From an uncultured Synechococcus sp. (GTDB lineage: Bacteria; Cyanobacteriota; Cyanobacteriia; Phormidesmidales; Phormidesmidaceae), in NCBI GenBank assembly GCA_937911865.1, contig CALDSK010000144.1:39694-103693 (forward strand): DNA of 64,000 bases. Reading direction: 5' to 3'. The notes beneath the pieces were generated by a model. It made no database searches and was not told where the DNA came from. It worked only from the letters and a program-made list of their open reading frames with translations. The position numbers were made by a program, and so were the translations under genes. Positions 57,101 to 64,000 of the stretch are shown one piece after another; positions within the stretch are counted from its first letter, which is position 1, and every line of letters starts with the position of its first letter.

Positions 57101-57435
57101 AGACTCAATGACTGCTGCCGAGAAGGAAAGCAGTTCTTAGATCGCTTCTTAGCGCGCTTGTAGCGCTTAGAGAGTGCCTGGTTAGATATTCAGACTGATT
57201 AGATACTAGAAACTGAATATCACAGGCGAGTTCTAGCAGCCAAGCCACTACGAGGCAGGCCATAGCAGGCCCCATAGCAGGGCCCCACAGCAACCCATAG
57301 AAAGCCAGCGTGCCCTAGATTAAGAAAGGGTTAATAGATTAAGATAGGACCAATGGAGCAGGTGATGTAGACATTACACAATTGGGGTTACCAGCTTTTG
57401 CAAAGCCGGTACGAAATACCTGGATTTGACCTCTT
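57101..57435. other. Spacer without a recognised gene
   Basis: A 335-nt stretch. It contains micro-repeats around AGCAGGCC and CATAGCAGG at 57250-57290 and an AGATTAAGA/AGATTAAGAT pair near 57320-57345. No open frame with a family match or good ribosome site. Confidence 0.4.
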
Positions 57436-58131
57436 ATGACCAAACGTCTTTTACCCCGTCGCTTTTCGCGCACGCTTGGACCTGAAACTGCAAAAAAAGG
57501 GCTAAAAAAAAGGACAGGAGTCGTTCGGCTACTCAAACTCTACAGCGCAGCATTGTTTTTTCTGTGTGTTGTTGTTTTTATCAGTATCGTAGAGCCGCAG
57601 ATTGATATCGGTACTTTGACTCGGGACAGCGCGGCCACATTTAAAGGGCATCAGCTGACAGGACTGGTTTCCAATATCGGCATTTTACTCTGGGCAGTTG
57701 CTGCCAATACTTGCATCTTTTCTTATGCAATCTACCGCCGACTAGAGCCGACTCACCCGCTCACTCGATTTTTTCTTTGGTTCGGCTTGTTTACGTCTGC
57801 GCTTTTAGCTGACGATCTTTTCATGCTGCACGAAGAAGACTCAATGTATCACTTTCCTGAAACAGTGTTGTTCACAGTTTATTTGAGCTTTTTGCTAATC
57901 ATACTCAAAAGTTTTCATCGACACCTGTTCCAAAAAAAGTCTGTTCTCTTTTGGCTATCTTTGTTGTTTTTTGGGCTATCAATTGCTATTGACGTCCCAG
58001 ACTACGGCGTTCCGATCAAGGGCATGGTATTTATAGAAGACTCTTTGAAGTTTTTAGGCATTGTTAGCTGGACAGGCTTTTTAGTAGGTACCAGTTTTCG
58101 TACGCTGACAGCAACTTTGGCCCGTCGCTAA
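57436..58131 (+). CDS. Polytopic membrane protein with conserved acidic/His residues
   Basis: A 231-residue membrane protein with about six helices that I cannot name. Helix 3 carries LLADDLFMLHEEDSMYHF, which has a cluster of Asp, Glu and His; helix 5 has SIAIDVPDYGVPIK and helix 6 VFIEDSLKFLGIVSWTGF. Buried polar residues of this kind are typical of membrane hydrolases or redox proteins, but no family is certain. The basic N-terminus (TKRLLPRRFSRTLG) is cytoplasmic. The ATG lacks an obvious ribosome site. Confidence 0.65.
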   Translation: MTKRLLPRRFSRTLGPETAKKGLKKRTGVVRLLKLYSAALFFLCVVVFISIVEPQIDIGTLTRDSAATFKGHQLTGLVSNIGILLWAVAANTCIFSYAIYRRLEPTHPLTRFFLWFGLFTSALLADDLFMLHEEDSMYHFPETVLFTVYLSFLLIILKSFHRHLFQKKSVLFWLSLLFFGLSIAIDVPDYGVPIKGMVFIEDSLKFLGIVSWTGFLVGTSFRTLTATLARR

Positions 58132-58189
58132 AACGCTTGAATTCGCCAGAAACTACAAAGGACGTAGAAACGGCCCTCAGGGCACCTGC

Positions 58190-59350
58190 TCACGGTTTCG
58201 CACAAGAGTGAATCATCTGCAGCATTAGGTCGCGGTAGCGCTTAGCAATAATTTCCCACCTAAAGCGTTTAGCACTCGCGAGGGCTTTTGAGGTCCAATC
58301 GCTCGCAAGCGCCTTTTTAATATTTTCCGCGTAGCTGCTAGCGTCTGTTACATCACAAAGAATGCCGGCCTCTGCAACAATAAACTGCCTGAGCGCATCA
58401 TCAGTTGTAACCACTGGCAAACCACTCGCCATTGCTTGAGTATAAACATTGCCAAAAGGTTCTTGTATAGAAGAGAGGGTAAATACATCTACGCTTCTAT
58501 AAACCATCGGCATTTGGTCGAAGGGATAGGTACGAATAGAAAACCGAGCTGGACCGATCAGCCGGTTTCCCATCGACCGATAATACTCACGATCTGCGCC
58601 GTCACCACAAATCAACAGGCTCACATCCCTCAGCTTAGAAACCGCTTGAATCGCCAAATCCACACGCTTGTGTCCCTGACGATTTAACGAAGCCACGCAA
58701 AGAACAATTGGTCCAGGTAGCGCTAGGTCAAGCCTGTCGCCCAAGGGCGTAAACCTTTGAAGATCTACGCCGTTCGGAATGATAGAAACAGATTGAGCGG
58801 GTTGTACTGCATGCGCGAACTGTCGCATCTCTTCGGAAAAAACGACCAGGTGATCTGGACGAAACTTAAGGTCTCGGCGCAGCGGCTTTCCATTTGAGAG
58901 CAAACCGTTGTGTGCCTTATACAGCACGGGTGTTCCTAATACTTGCCTGACGAGCGCTGCCACCGCAAGCCCACCGTAGCTGTTACAAGGAAAAATAAGA
59001 TCGGCAGGGTGGTGCAACAGCCGCGCCGCACAGGGAAAAAAGCTAGTCAGGTGCTCAATTACAATATCTGGATTGGTAGAAATCTTCCTTAGTGCCCTAT
59101 TTAAAGGAGGAAACTGAATTAGTTTGCGAGCCCGGTTTCGTGGAACTCCACCCGCGGGGTAGTAGTGAGGAATTTGGGCGTCACCCCCTAGCAGTTCTAC
59201 ATCGAAGTAACGATCCAAATGACGCGCCATTTCAATAGCAAAGTTTTCGGTTCCACCACTCCAGTTGACGCCAGCACTAGGGTGCACAATAGCAATACGA
59301 TACTTTGAAGCGCTGCTGTCAGAACCTCTAGAAACAGGTGTTCTAGTCAT
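58190..59350 (-). CDS. Glycosyltransferase family 4
   Basis: GT-B transferase of 386 residues. The acceptor loop is SAGVNWSGGTENFAIEMARH. The donor half has VLCVASLNRQGHKRVDLAIQ and EPFGNVYTQAMASGLPVV. The second Glu of the EX7E pair is Gln here, which is unusual and may affect catalysis. It is away from the main polysaccharide locus and flanked by spacers, so it may act on a glycolipid. The fold assignment is firm. Confidence 0.85.
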   Translation of the reverse strand: MTRTPVSRGSDSSASKYRIAIVHPSAGVNWSGGTENFAIEMARHLDRYFDVELLGGDAQIPHYYPAGGVPRNRARKLIQFPPLNRALRKISTNPDIVIEHLTSFFPCAARLLHHPADLIFPCNSYGGLAVAALVRQVLGTPVLYKAHNGLLSNGKPLRRDLKFRPDHLVVFSEEMRQFAHAVQPAQSVSIIPNGVDLQRFTPLGDRLDLALPGPIVLCVASLNRQGHKRVDLAIQAVSKLRDVSLLICGDGADREYYRSMGNRLIGPARFSIRTYPFDQMPMVYRSVDVFTLSSIQEPFGNVYTQAMASGLPVVTTDDALRQFIVAEAGILCDVTDASSYAENIKKALASDWTSKALASAKRFRWEIIAKRYRDLMLQMIHSCAKP

Positions 59351-59476
59351 AGAATGAGCGAGAGGAAGGGACCCATAAAAAGTCTAAATATCAGCAGAAT
59401 TCAGAGATTTGGGCTTTGGCGAATAAAAGGCTAGAAAAATATGGTGGCCGTAGCCGTTAAAGCCTTATACTCTGGG

Positions 59477-59518
59477 CCTTATTCCCTGGACCTTATTCCC
59501 TGAGTCTTATTCCCTGAA
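59477..59518 (+). repeat. 14-bp triple tandem repeat
   Basis: CCTTATTCCCTGGA, CCTTATTCCCTGAG and TCTTATTCCCTGAA follow each other without gaps (59477-59490, 59491-59504, 59505-59518). The spacing is 14 bp. Confidence 0.95.
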
Positions 59519-59944
59519 GTCTGTGTAATCTTTAGTGTCCTATCATACAAGCAGGGAGGAGCAGGCTAAGCAAAACTACTTAAGACTTGTTACAGGCTTT
59601 ATCTTGCGCTGTTTTTCTTCTTCGACTAAATAAGAAATTCAAGGAAACAGTTGCGCAATCAATTTTCCCTGGTTATTATTGCTAGACTGACAGACTTCAA
59701 AAATGACTCTAACAGCGTTAGAGAGAGAACTCATGATTAAGCATCCTGCTGTGACCATTCGCCAATAGGCACTCTGCACAAAGTCGTAAGACTAGAACCA
59801 TGAAGCCATGAAACCTCAAGGGAATCCAGCTGTAAGAATAAGGCCGTAGAAGTAAAGCCTAGAAATACAGATCTAGAAATAGAACCGTAAAAGAGCCGGT
59901 ATCCCTGCACATCAGCATTTCACCAATATTTAGGAGGTCCGACG

Positions 59945-60158
59945 ATGTTCTTAATTACCTTTTCCACTGGCTATCGGTCTTAACTGAACGTAAGCCTTTT
60001 ACCATTACCGTCAAAGGCTAGCCTCTACCTGGGCTGCGAATCTAGAAACAACCTACCGTCTGACAGCTCTGACGGCGGCTTATGTGCGGACTGCTGTTGC
60101 GAACTATTATCGCGACAGCTTCGACATTTCGCCTGTCTGCCAGCGATCGCACCTCTGA
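59945..60158 (+). pseudogene. Possible decayed small gene with intact ribosome site
   Basis: AGGAGGT at 59932-59938 lies 6 nt before ATG 59945, but that frame stops after 12 codons (MFLITFSTGYRS, TAA 59981-59983). A second frame reads VLNYLFHWLSVLTERKPFTI up to TAG 60019, and a third, open from 59994 to TGA 60156, reads ANLETTYRLTALTAAYVRTA. These look like pieces of one protein broken by frameshifts. After the 12-codon frame's TAA the same frame is also open for 105 codons. Alternatives: a leader peptide for the ABC gene downstream, or chance. Confidence 0.3.
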
Positions 60159-60350
60159 TCGCGCATCTGGCGGTATCTGCTGTCTATCAACAAATTAAAC
60201 CAACCAACACATTAAACAGATTTTTTAAGCAATCTGCATCTGCGCCATTGTCTCAGGCGCTGGCGCGGATGCCATGTGGTGGTGAATTGTTTTCAAGATA
60301 GTTACGGCTGTTCTTTTATTCAACAGTTAAGTAGTGGTTCATAGCCCTAT

Positions 60351-60382
60351 CAGCGTTATTCAACGCTGAAAGCTTTCAGCGT
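60351..60382 (+). promoter_or_regulatory. Overlapping, mutually exclusive hairpins (attenuator-like)
   Basis: CAGCGTT (60351-60357) can pair with AACGCTG (60362-60368) over a 4-nt loop, while ACGCTGAAAG (60363-60372) is also one arm of a 20-bp perfect palindrome to 60382. The two pairings use the same bases, so only one can form. It lies 78 nt before the ABC transporter start. A simple operator is an alternative. Confidence 0.45.
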
Positions 60383-60459
60383 CTCAAATTCTCATACCTC
60401 AAAACAAACGCAATCTCGAAACTTGCGCAAGCTTCTACCTTCTTTGGTCTAATCTCGTC

Positions 60460-62268
60460 ATGCAAAAGTTTTTCAACATCTTGGGCTACTACCGAGACTA
60501 TTGGCGGATCACTGTTTTTAGTGCAACCATCATCAGTTTCTTTCAGCTTATTGACCTCTTTATTCCCTACGCGACGGGCCAAATCCTCAACATTATCTCT
60601 CAGCAGTCAGTCGATGCCTTCTTGCAACAGCGTATCGATCGAGTTGCGATCGCACTGGGCCAAACACCCACGCCGCAATTCACACTTTGGACGCTCGTCG
60701 CGCTCATTGGTCTCTCCTCTGTCCTGCTAGCACCGCTTCAACCCTTGATTGGTGGGTGGTTTAGCTGGGATACGGCTTTTCGCGCTCGCCGCGATCATGC
60801 CGAAGCAGCGCTCAAAAAAATCCTCACGCTTCCACTAGAGTTTTATGACGAAAACAACCCAGGCAGAATCTCTGCCAGGGTCGCCAAAGGACTCTCTAAC
60901 TTTACCTGGACCTATCCAGGGCTAGTGGCCATGCTGATTCCAAAGGCAGTTCGAATTATCGGTGTTTTTGCGCTGACTGCGCTGATTGACTGGCGCGTTG
61001 CCACCCTGCTACTACTCTCGGTCGGTGGCATTTTGGCCTACAGCTTTATCGGGCTAAAAGATCTCTCTAGCAGAGAAGAAAAGCTTGATAAATATATGGA
61101 GAATACTGATAGCCGCAACTCCGAAATTATCACCAACATCAAAACCGTCAAAGCCTTTGGTAACGAGCTGACAGAGCTGCAACGTCAAACCCAGCGATTG
61201 GATCGTGAGTTCAAAGTGATTGACTACCGCGTTCACAAGGGATACACGCTGCTCAGCGGCTTTCAGCGAACGGTTGTACAGCTCTGCATGTTCATTGTCT
61301 TAGCTTCAACCCTTTGGCTCACCGTCAACAACAGAATCTCTATTGGACATTTCATCACCGTGCTTACTATCGCCAGCATGGCCTACGCGGAGGTTGATCC
61401 AATCTGTGATTTGGCCGAAATGTTCGCGCGGCGCTATGCACCAATGGCCCGGTTCCAAGAGTTTACCGCTTTGCCTCCCGGACGCGATGCTGGCGCGCTG
61501 TTGCCCAACGGACCTGACTATCAGTTCACAGGCAAGGTTCACTTTCAGCATATGAGCTTTGGCTACAGTGCCAACAACCCAGTGCTAAAGGACATTAATC
61601 TGTTGATTCAGCCACGTAAAACCGTGGCACTGGTAGGGCGCTCCGGCTCCGGCAAATCTACGCTGGTAAAACTGTTGTTCCGCTACTTTGAGCCGGATAC
61701 TGGCAACATTTTGATCGACGGTACCGACATCCGGCAGCTGGATGTTAGCAGCTACCGTAAGCGACTGGCAATCGTGCATCAGGAGGTCGATATCTTCAAT
61801 GGAACGCTGATGGAAAATCTGCTGTACGGTAATCCTTCAGCTAGCTTTGAAGAGATTAAAACCGCCTGCAAAATTGCCCAGGCTCATGACTTTATTACGC
61901 AGCTAGAGAAGGGATATTTCACAACGGTTGGCGAGCGCGGCGTACGGCTCTCTGGCGGACAAAGGCAGCGCATAGGTATTGCCAGAGCGCTAATTGTCAA
62001 TCCAGATGTGCTGGTGTTTGACGAAGCCACTTCTAGCCTAGATTACGAGTCCGAACGAGCGATTCAAGTAGCCATGCGATCGCTCTTTGGCACCCGCACG
62101 CTGATCATCATCGCCCACCGTCTCAGCACCGTCCGCGATGCCGACAAAATTGTCGTACTAGACAAAGGCTGCGTTAGCCAGGTGGGTAGTCACGATGAGC
62201 TGCTAGAGGAAGGGGGGCTTTACCACAGGCTACATGCACTGCAAGCGAATGGAGAACTTATCGATTGA
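60460..62268 (+). CDS. ABC exporter (fused permease-ATPase)
   Basis: Half-transporter of 602 residues that works as a dimer. The transmembrane part (~residues 15-320) has six helices and the coupling stretch DNRNSEIITNIKTVKAFGNE-like region. The ATPase has VGRSGSGKSTLVKLL (Walker A), LSGGQRQRIGIARAL (signature), VLVFDEATSSLD (Walker B) and an H-loop IIIAHRLSTVRDAD. It belongs to the MsbA/ABCB type for lipids, peptides or drugs; the substrate is unknown. A 13-bp tandem duplication (62262-62287) spans its stop codon. Confidence 0.92.
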   Translation: MQKFFNILGYYRDYWRITVFSATIISFFQLIDLFIPYATGQILNIISQQSVDAFLQQRIDRVAIALGQTPTPQFTLWTLVALIGLSSVLLAPLQPLIGGWFSWDTAFRARRDHAEAALKKILTLPLEFYDENNPGRISARVAKGLSNFTWTYPGLVAMLIPKAVRIIGVFALTALIDWRVATLLLLSVGGILAYSFIGLKDLSSREEKLDKYMENTDSRNSEIITNIKTVKAFGNELTELQRQTQRLDREFKVIDYRVHKGYTLLSGFQRTVVQLCMFIVLASTLWLTVNNRISIGHFITVLTIASMAYAEVDPICDLAEMFARRYAPMARFQEFTALPPGRDAGALLPNGPDYQFTGKVHFQHMSFGYSANNPVLKDINLLIQPRKTVALVGRSGSGKSTLVKLLFRYFEPDTGNILIDGTDIRQLDVSSYRKRLAIVHQEVDIFNGTLMENLLYGNPSASFEEIKTACKIAQAHDFITQLEKGYFTTVGERGVRLSGGQRQRIGIARALIVNPDVLVFDEATSSLDYESERAIQVAMRSLFGTRTLIIIAHRLSTVRDADKIVVLDKGCVSQVGSHDELLEEGGLYHRLHALQANGELID

Positions 62269-62319
62269 TGCGCTCGATTGATGCGCTCGTTCGCTGCGGC
62301 GCATTCCTTCCTAATTCCG

Positions 62320-62355
62320 AAGGTGTGTAATCACACACATTTGATTACACACCTT
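62320..62355. terminator. Bidirectional terminator-like hairpin
   Basis: AAGGTGTGTAATC (62320-62332) and GATTACACACCTT (62343-62355) form a perfect 13-bp stem with a 10-nt loop between convergent genes. Related CACACA/TGATCACAC units follow to about 62377. T tracts after the stem are short, so efficiency is uncertain. Confidence 0.7.
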
Positions 62356-62411
62356 TGATCACACACGTCTGATCACAATCGAATGCATTTATGCACGTCG
62401 TTCGATCATCT

Positions 62412-64000
62412 TTAGAACACTGTGCGAGCACGAGTCAGCAAACTGCTAACCGAGTCTCTTTGCTCAGGGTCTAAATTGTCATCGGCAACCTGTTGCAGCC
62501 TATCAAACCCGTCTTGTTTCGCCTGGTCATCTTCTAACCAGGTATAGCCATTGGCCAGGCGACCAATTACGCTGACACACCGTTCCTGGCAAAAGTCGCT
62601 ATCTGTTTCTAGCTGTTGCGTGGCTTCTGCTAACAGCCGCTGGGCTGTTGCGTAGTCTTCTCTCCTTGCCGCCGCACGAGCGAGTATCGCTAGCTGACCC
62701 GGTGTATCTAACGGATCAAACTGAACTTCTTTGAAGAAGCGCTCTAACATGGCCAACCTCTCTTGTGCCAACTCATCATCTACCGTTTGAATGTAGCCTT
62801 CTACAACACCGTCTATTCCTGCATAGCCAGAGGTCACATCAGAAACAACCAGTCCTGCTTCTCTGAGCAGAGGTAGCTTATCGAACATTTGCTGAATAGT
62901 CGTTTCCTGCGCAGCAACATTTTCCATGTCTGTGTAAATGCCAAGTATCGCGCCCAGCATATAGAGAGAATCGCCAAACGTCTCTGTGACAACCGCCAGC
63001 GCTTCCTCTGATTTTTCAGTATTACCCTTTTGCTCGTAGGCGATCGCAATCGCCCTCAGCGCCGACACAGGCCCAATCGGATCGTTAGAAGACAGATCAT
63101 CCATCGCAAGCTGCGTCAGCTCTAGCAAAGCCTGCTCTGCAACATCTATATCTTCTATGTAGCCATAGGCAGCAGCAACGTCTGCGGCGATGTATCCCGT
63201 CTGCTCACCATCGCGAATGATCTCCATCGCTTGCAGGGCCAAAGCCTCTGCCGAGTCGGTATTACCCTGCTCGCTCTGAGCGATAGATAGCTGACTTAAT
63301 GCGGTTGCCAGCCTACCTCTAGATCGATCTTCTATAGCATCCGTCTCAACTTCAGCGTCGATAAGCGCAACCAGGCGAGAGAGACCTTCTTCAGCAGCCG
63401 TCTCATCACCTAGCCGACTGTAGGCTTGGGCAATCGATCCCACACTATAGACAGAGCCACGACTATTCTCTTCAGCTGCTGAACTCTCCAGGTAATCTAC
63501 AGCCTGAGAGAGTGCAGAGGCAGCTAGTTCGGTATTCTCTGTAAAGACAGATGCCGCAGCGATATCCAGTAGATACCTGGTTTGGATATAGTCGCTTGCA
63601 GCGATCGCCTCGTCCAACAGCGCTTCGGCTTTCTCGGTTTCTCCAATCTTGATATAGGTAGGGACAATTCTAATCGGGGAGAGAAATCTTGACTCACTAT
63701 CTTGAGCAATTGCCGTCGCTTGATCCAGCAGCTCAACGGCCCGAGTTTGCTCACCCAACGCGCTATAAGCTTGAGCCAATCTACGCAGCAGGCGAATCTG
63801 GTTACTATCAGCATCTTCGCCATCGTAATGCTCGGTTGTTAAAACGGCCGCATCCAACCGACTGATTTTCTCTTCAGCCGTCGGCGCAGAACGTCTAGAA
63901 GATGATTCCGTCAAAGACTGTCCGTTCTGAAGAGGGCTCGTGGTCGTAGGTGAAGGCTCACCCTGAGCGTAAGCAGCAAAAGGAATGCTACTGATACTCA
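62412..64000 (-). CDS. Secreted TPR-repeat protein (5' end beyond the window)
   Basis: At least 529 residues, incomplete at the N-terminus: the frame stays open to base 64000. The visible start of the protein reads SISSIPFAAYAQGEP, the end of a signal peptide with an AYA-Q cleavage site, so it is exported. The internal TTG at 63914 is therefore not the true start. The rest is a series of TPR-like helices of about 35 residues with Ala and Glu (AVELLDQATAIAQ, KAEALLDEAIAAS, ALLELTQLAMDD). It is an interaction scaffold in the periplasm or outer membrane; the partner is unknown. Confidence 0.82.
   Translation of the reverse strand, partial: SISSIPFAAYAQGEPSPTTTSPLQNGQSLTESSSRRSAPTAEEKISRLDAAVLTTEHYDGEDADSNQIRLLRRLAQAYSALGEQTRAVELLDQATAIAQDSESRFLSPIRIVPTYIKIGETEKAEALLDEAIAASDYIQTRYLLDIAAASVFTENTELAASALSQAVDYLESSAAEENSRGSVYSVGSIAQAYSRLGDETAAEEGLSRLVALIDAEVETDAIEDRSRGRLATALSQLSIAQSEQGNTDSAEALALQAMEIIRDGEQTGYIAADVAAAYGYIEDIDVAEQALLELTQLAMDDLSSNDPIGPVSALRAIAIAYEQKGNTEKSEEALAVVTETFGDSLYMLGAILGIYTDMENVAAQETTIQQMFDKLPLLREAGLVVSDVTSGYAGIDGVVEGYIQTVDDELAQERLAMLERFFKEVQFDPLDTPGQLAILARAAARREDYATAQRLLAEATQQLETDSDFCQERCVSVIGRLANGYTWLEDDQAKQDGFDRLQQVADDNLDPEQRDSVSSLLTRARTVF

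Larger units (their letters stand above)
59351..60459. other. Long spacer with decayed gene and regulatory structure
   Basis: A 1.1-kb spacer between divergent genes. It holds a 14-bp triple repeat (59477-59518), a short start with a perfect ribosome site followed by broken coding-like frames (59945-60158), and overlapping hairpins at 60351-60382. I recognise no intact gene. Confidence 0.5.

Noticed and set aside
63524..63914. TTG 63914 as the start of the TPR protein, and an overlapping 99-residue frame
   Set aside because: The frame is open upstream to the window edge and encodes a signal peptide end, so 63914 is internal; the overlapping frame is a shadow.
1..64000. tRNA, rRNA, CRISPR or transposon genes
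   Set aside because: I looked for T-loop-like GGTTCGAATCC segments, evenly spaced direct repeats with unique spacers, and transposase or integrase motifs, and saw none; a dedicated scan would be needed to exclude small RNAs.

Overview
The window is chromosomal DNA from a cyanobacterium. The evidence is the frequent HIP1 octamer GCGATCGC in genes and spacers, a plant-type acyl-lipid Δ12 desaturase (DesA), cyanobacteria-style STAND ATPases and Ser/Thr kinases, and the TIGR02587/TIGR02588 membrane pair. Base composition is near 50% GC. A filamentous Leptolyngbya-like or Synechococcus PCC 7335-like organism would fit, but that is inference.

Layout. (1) 1.3-16.2 kb is a contiguous plus-strand exopolysaccharide locus of the Wzx/Wzy type: outer-membrane export protein, Wzc-like co-polymerase/tyrosine kinase, initiating sugar transferase, flippase, polymerase, five glycosyltransferases and a pyruvyl transferase. 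(2) 16.2-23.1 kb is mostly minus strand: GNAT enzyme, AAA ATPase, soluble histidine kinase, an odd pentad-repeat protein, an aldo/keto reductase and a YdeP-type molybdopterin oxidoreductase. (3) 23.2-29.0 kb holds a MntA/HepT toxin-antitoxin pair, an ABC-F ATPase, desA and a DEAD-box RNA helicase; desA and the helicase converge on a strong bidirectional terminator. (4) 29.9-44.5 kb is signalling/accessory DNA. It has a kinase-NACHT-membrane fusion, a lipoprotein, TIGR02587, then a block of about 9.8 kb: two GRPD-like proteins, two paralogous NB-ARC/TPR STAND ATPases, a small repeat-bearing peptide, a methyltransferase, an unknown protein and a free-standing STAND-type helix-turn-helix protein. 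TIGR02588 follows this block. Because TIGR02587 and TIGR02588 normally form a two-gene operon, the block looks like an insertion. (5) 45-57 kb is housekeeping and mixed metabolism: PlsC-like acyltransferase, IF-3 with an AUC start, vanadium haloperoxidase, DnaJ-TPR membrane protein, ABM-fold protein, LysR regulator, NhaC antiporter and EcsC protein. (6) 57.4-64 kb has a membrane protein, another glycosyltransferase, a 1.1-kb spacer with a decayed small gene and an attenuator-like structure, an ABC exporter, and a secreted TPR protein that runs off the right edge.

A theme throughout is short tandem duplication. Units of about 10-23 bp, often exactly 15 bp, occur in spacers, across stop codons and in protein tails, where they encode pentapeptide repeats. 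No tRNA, rRNA, CRISPR array, transposase or integrase was recognised.
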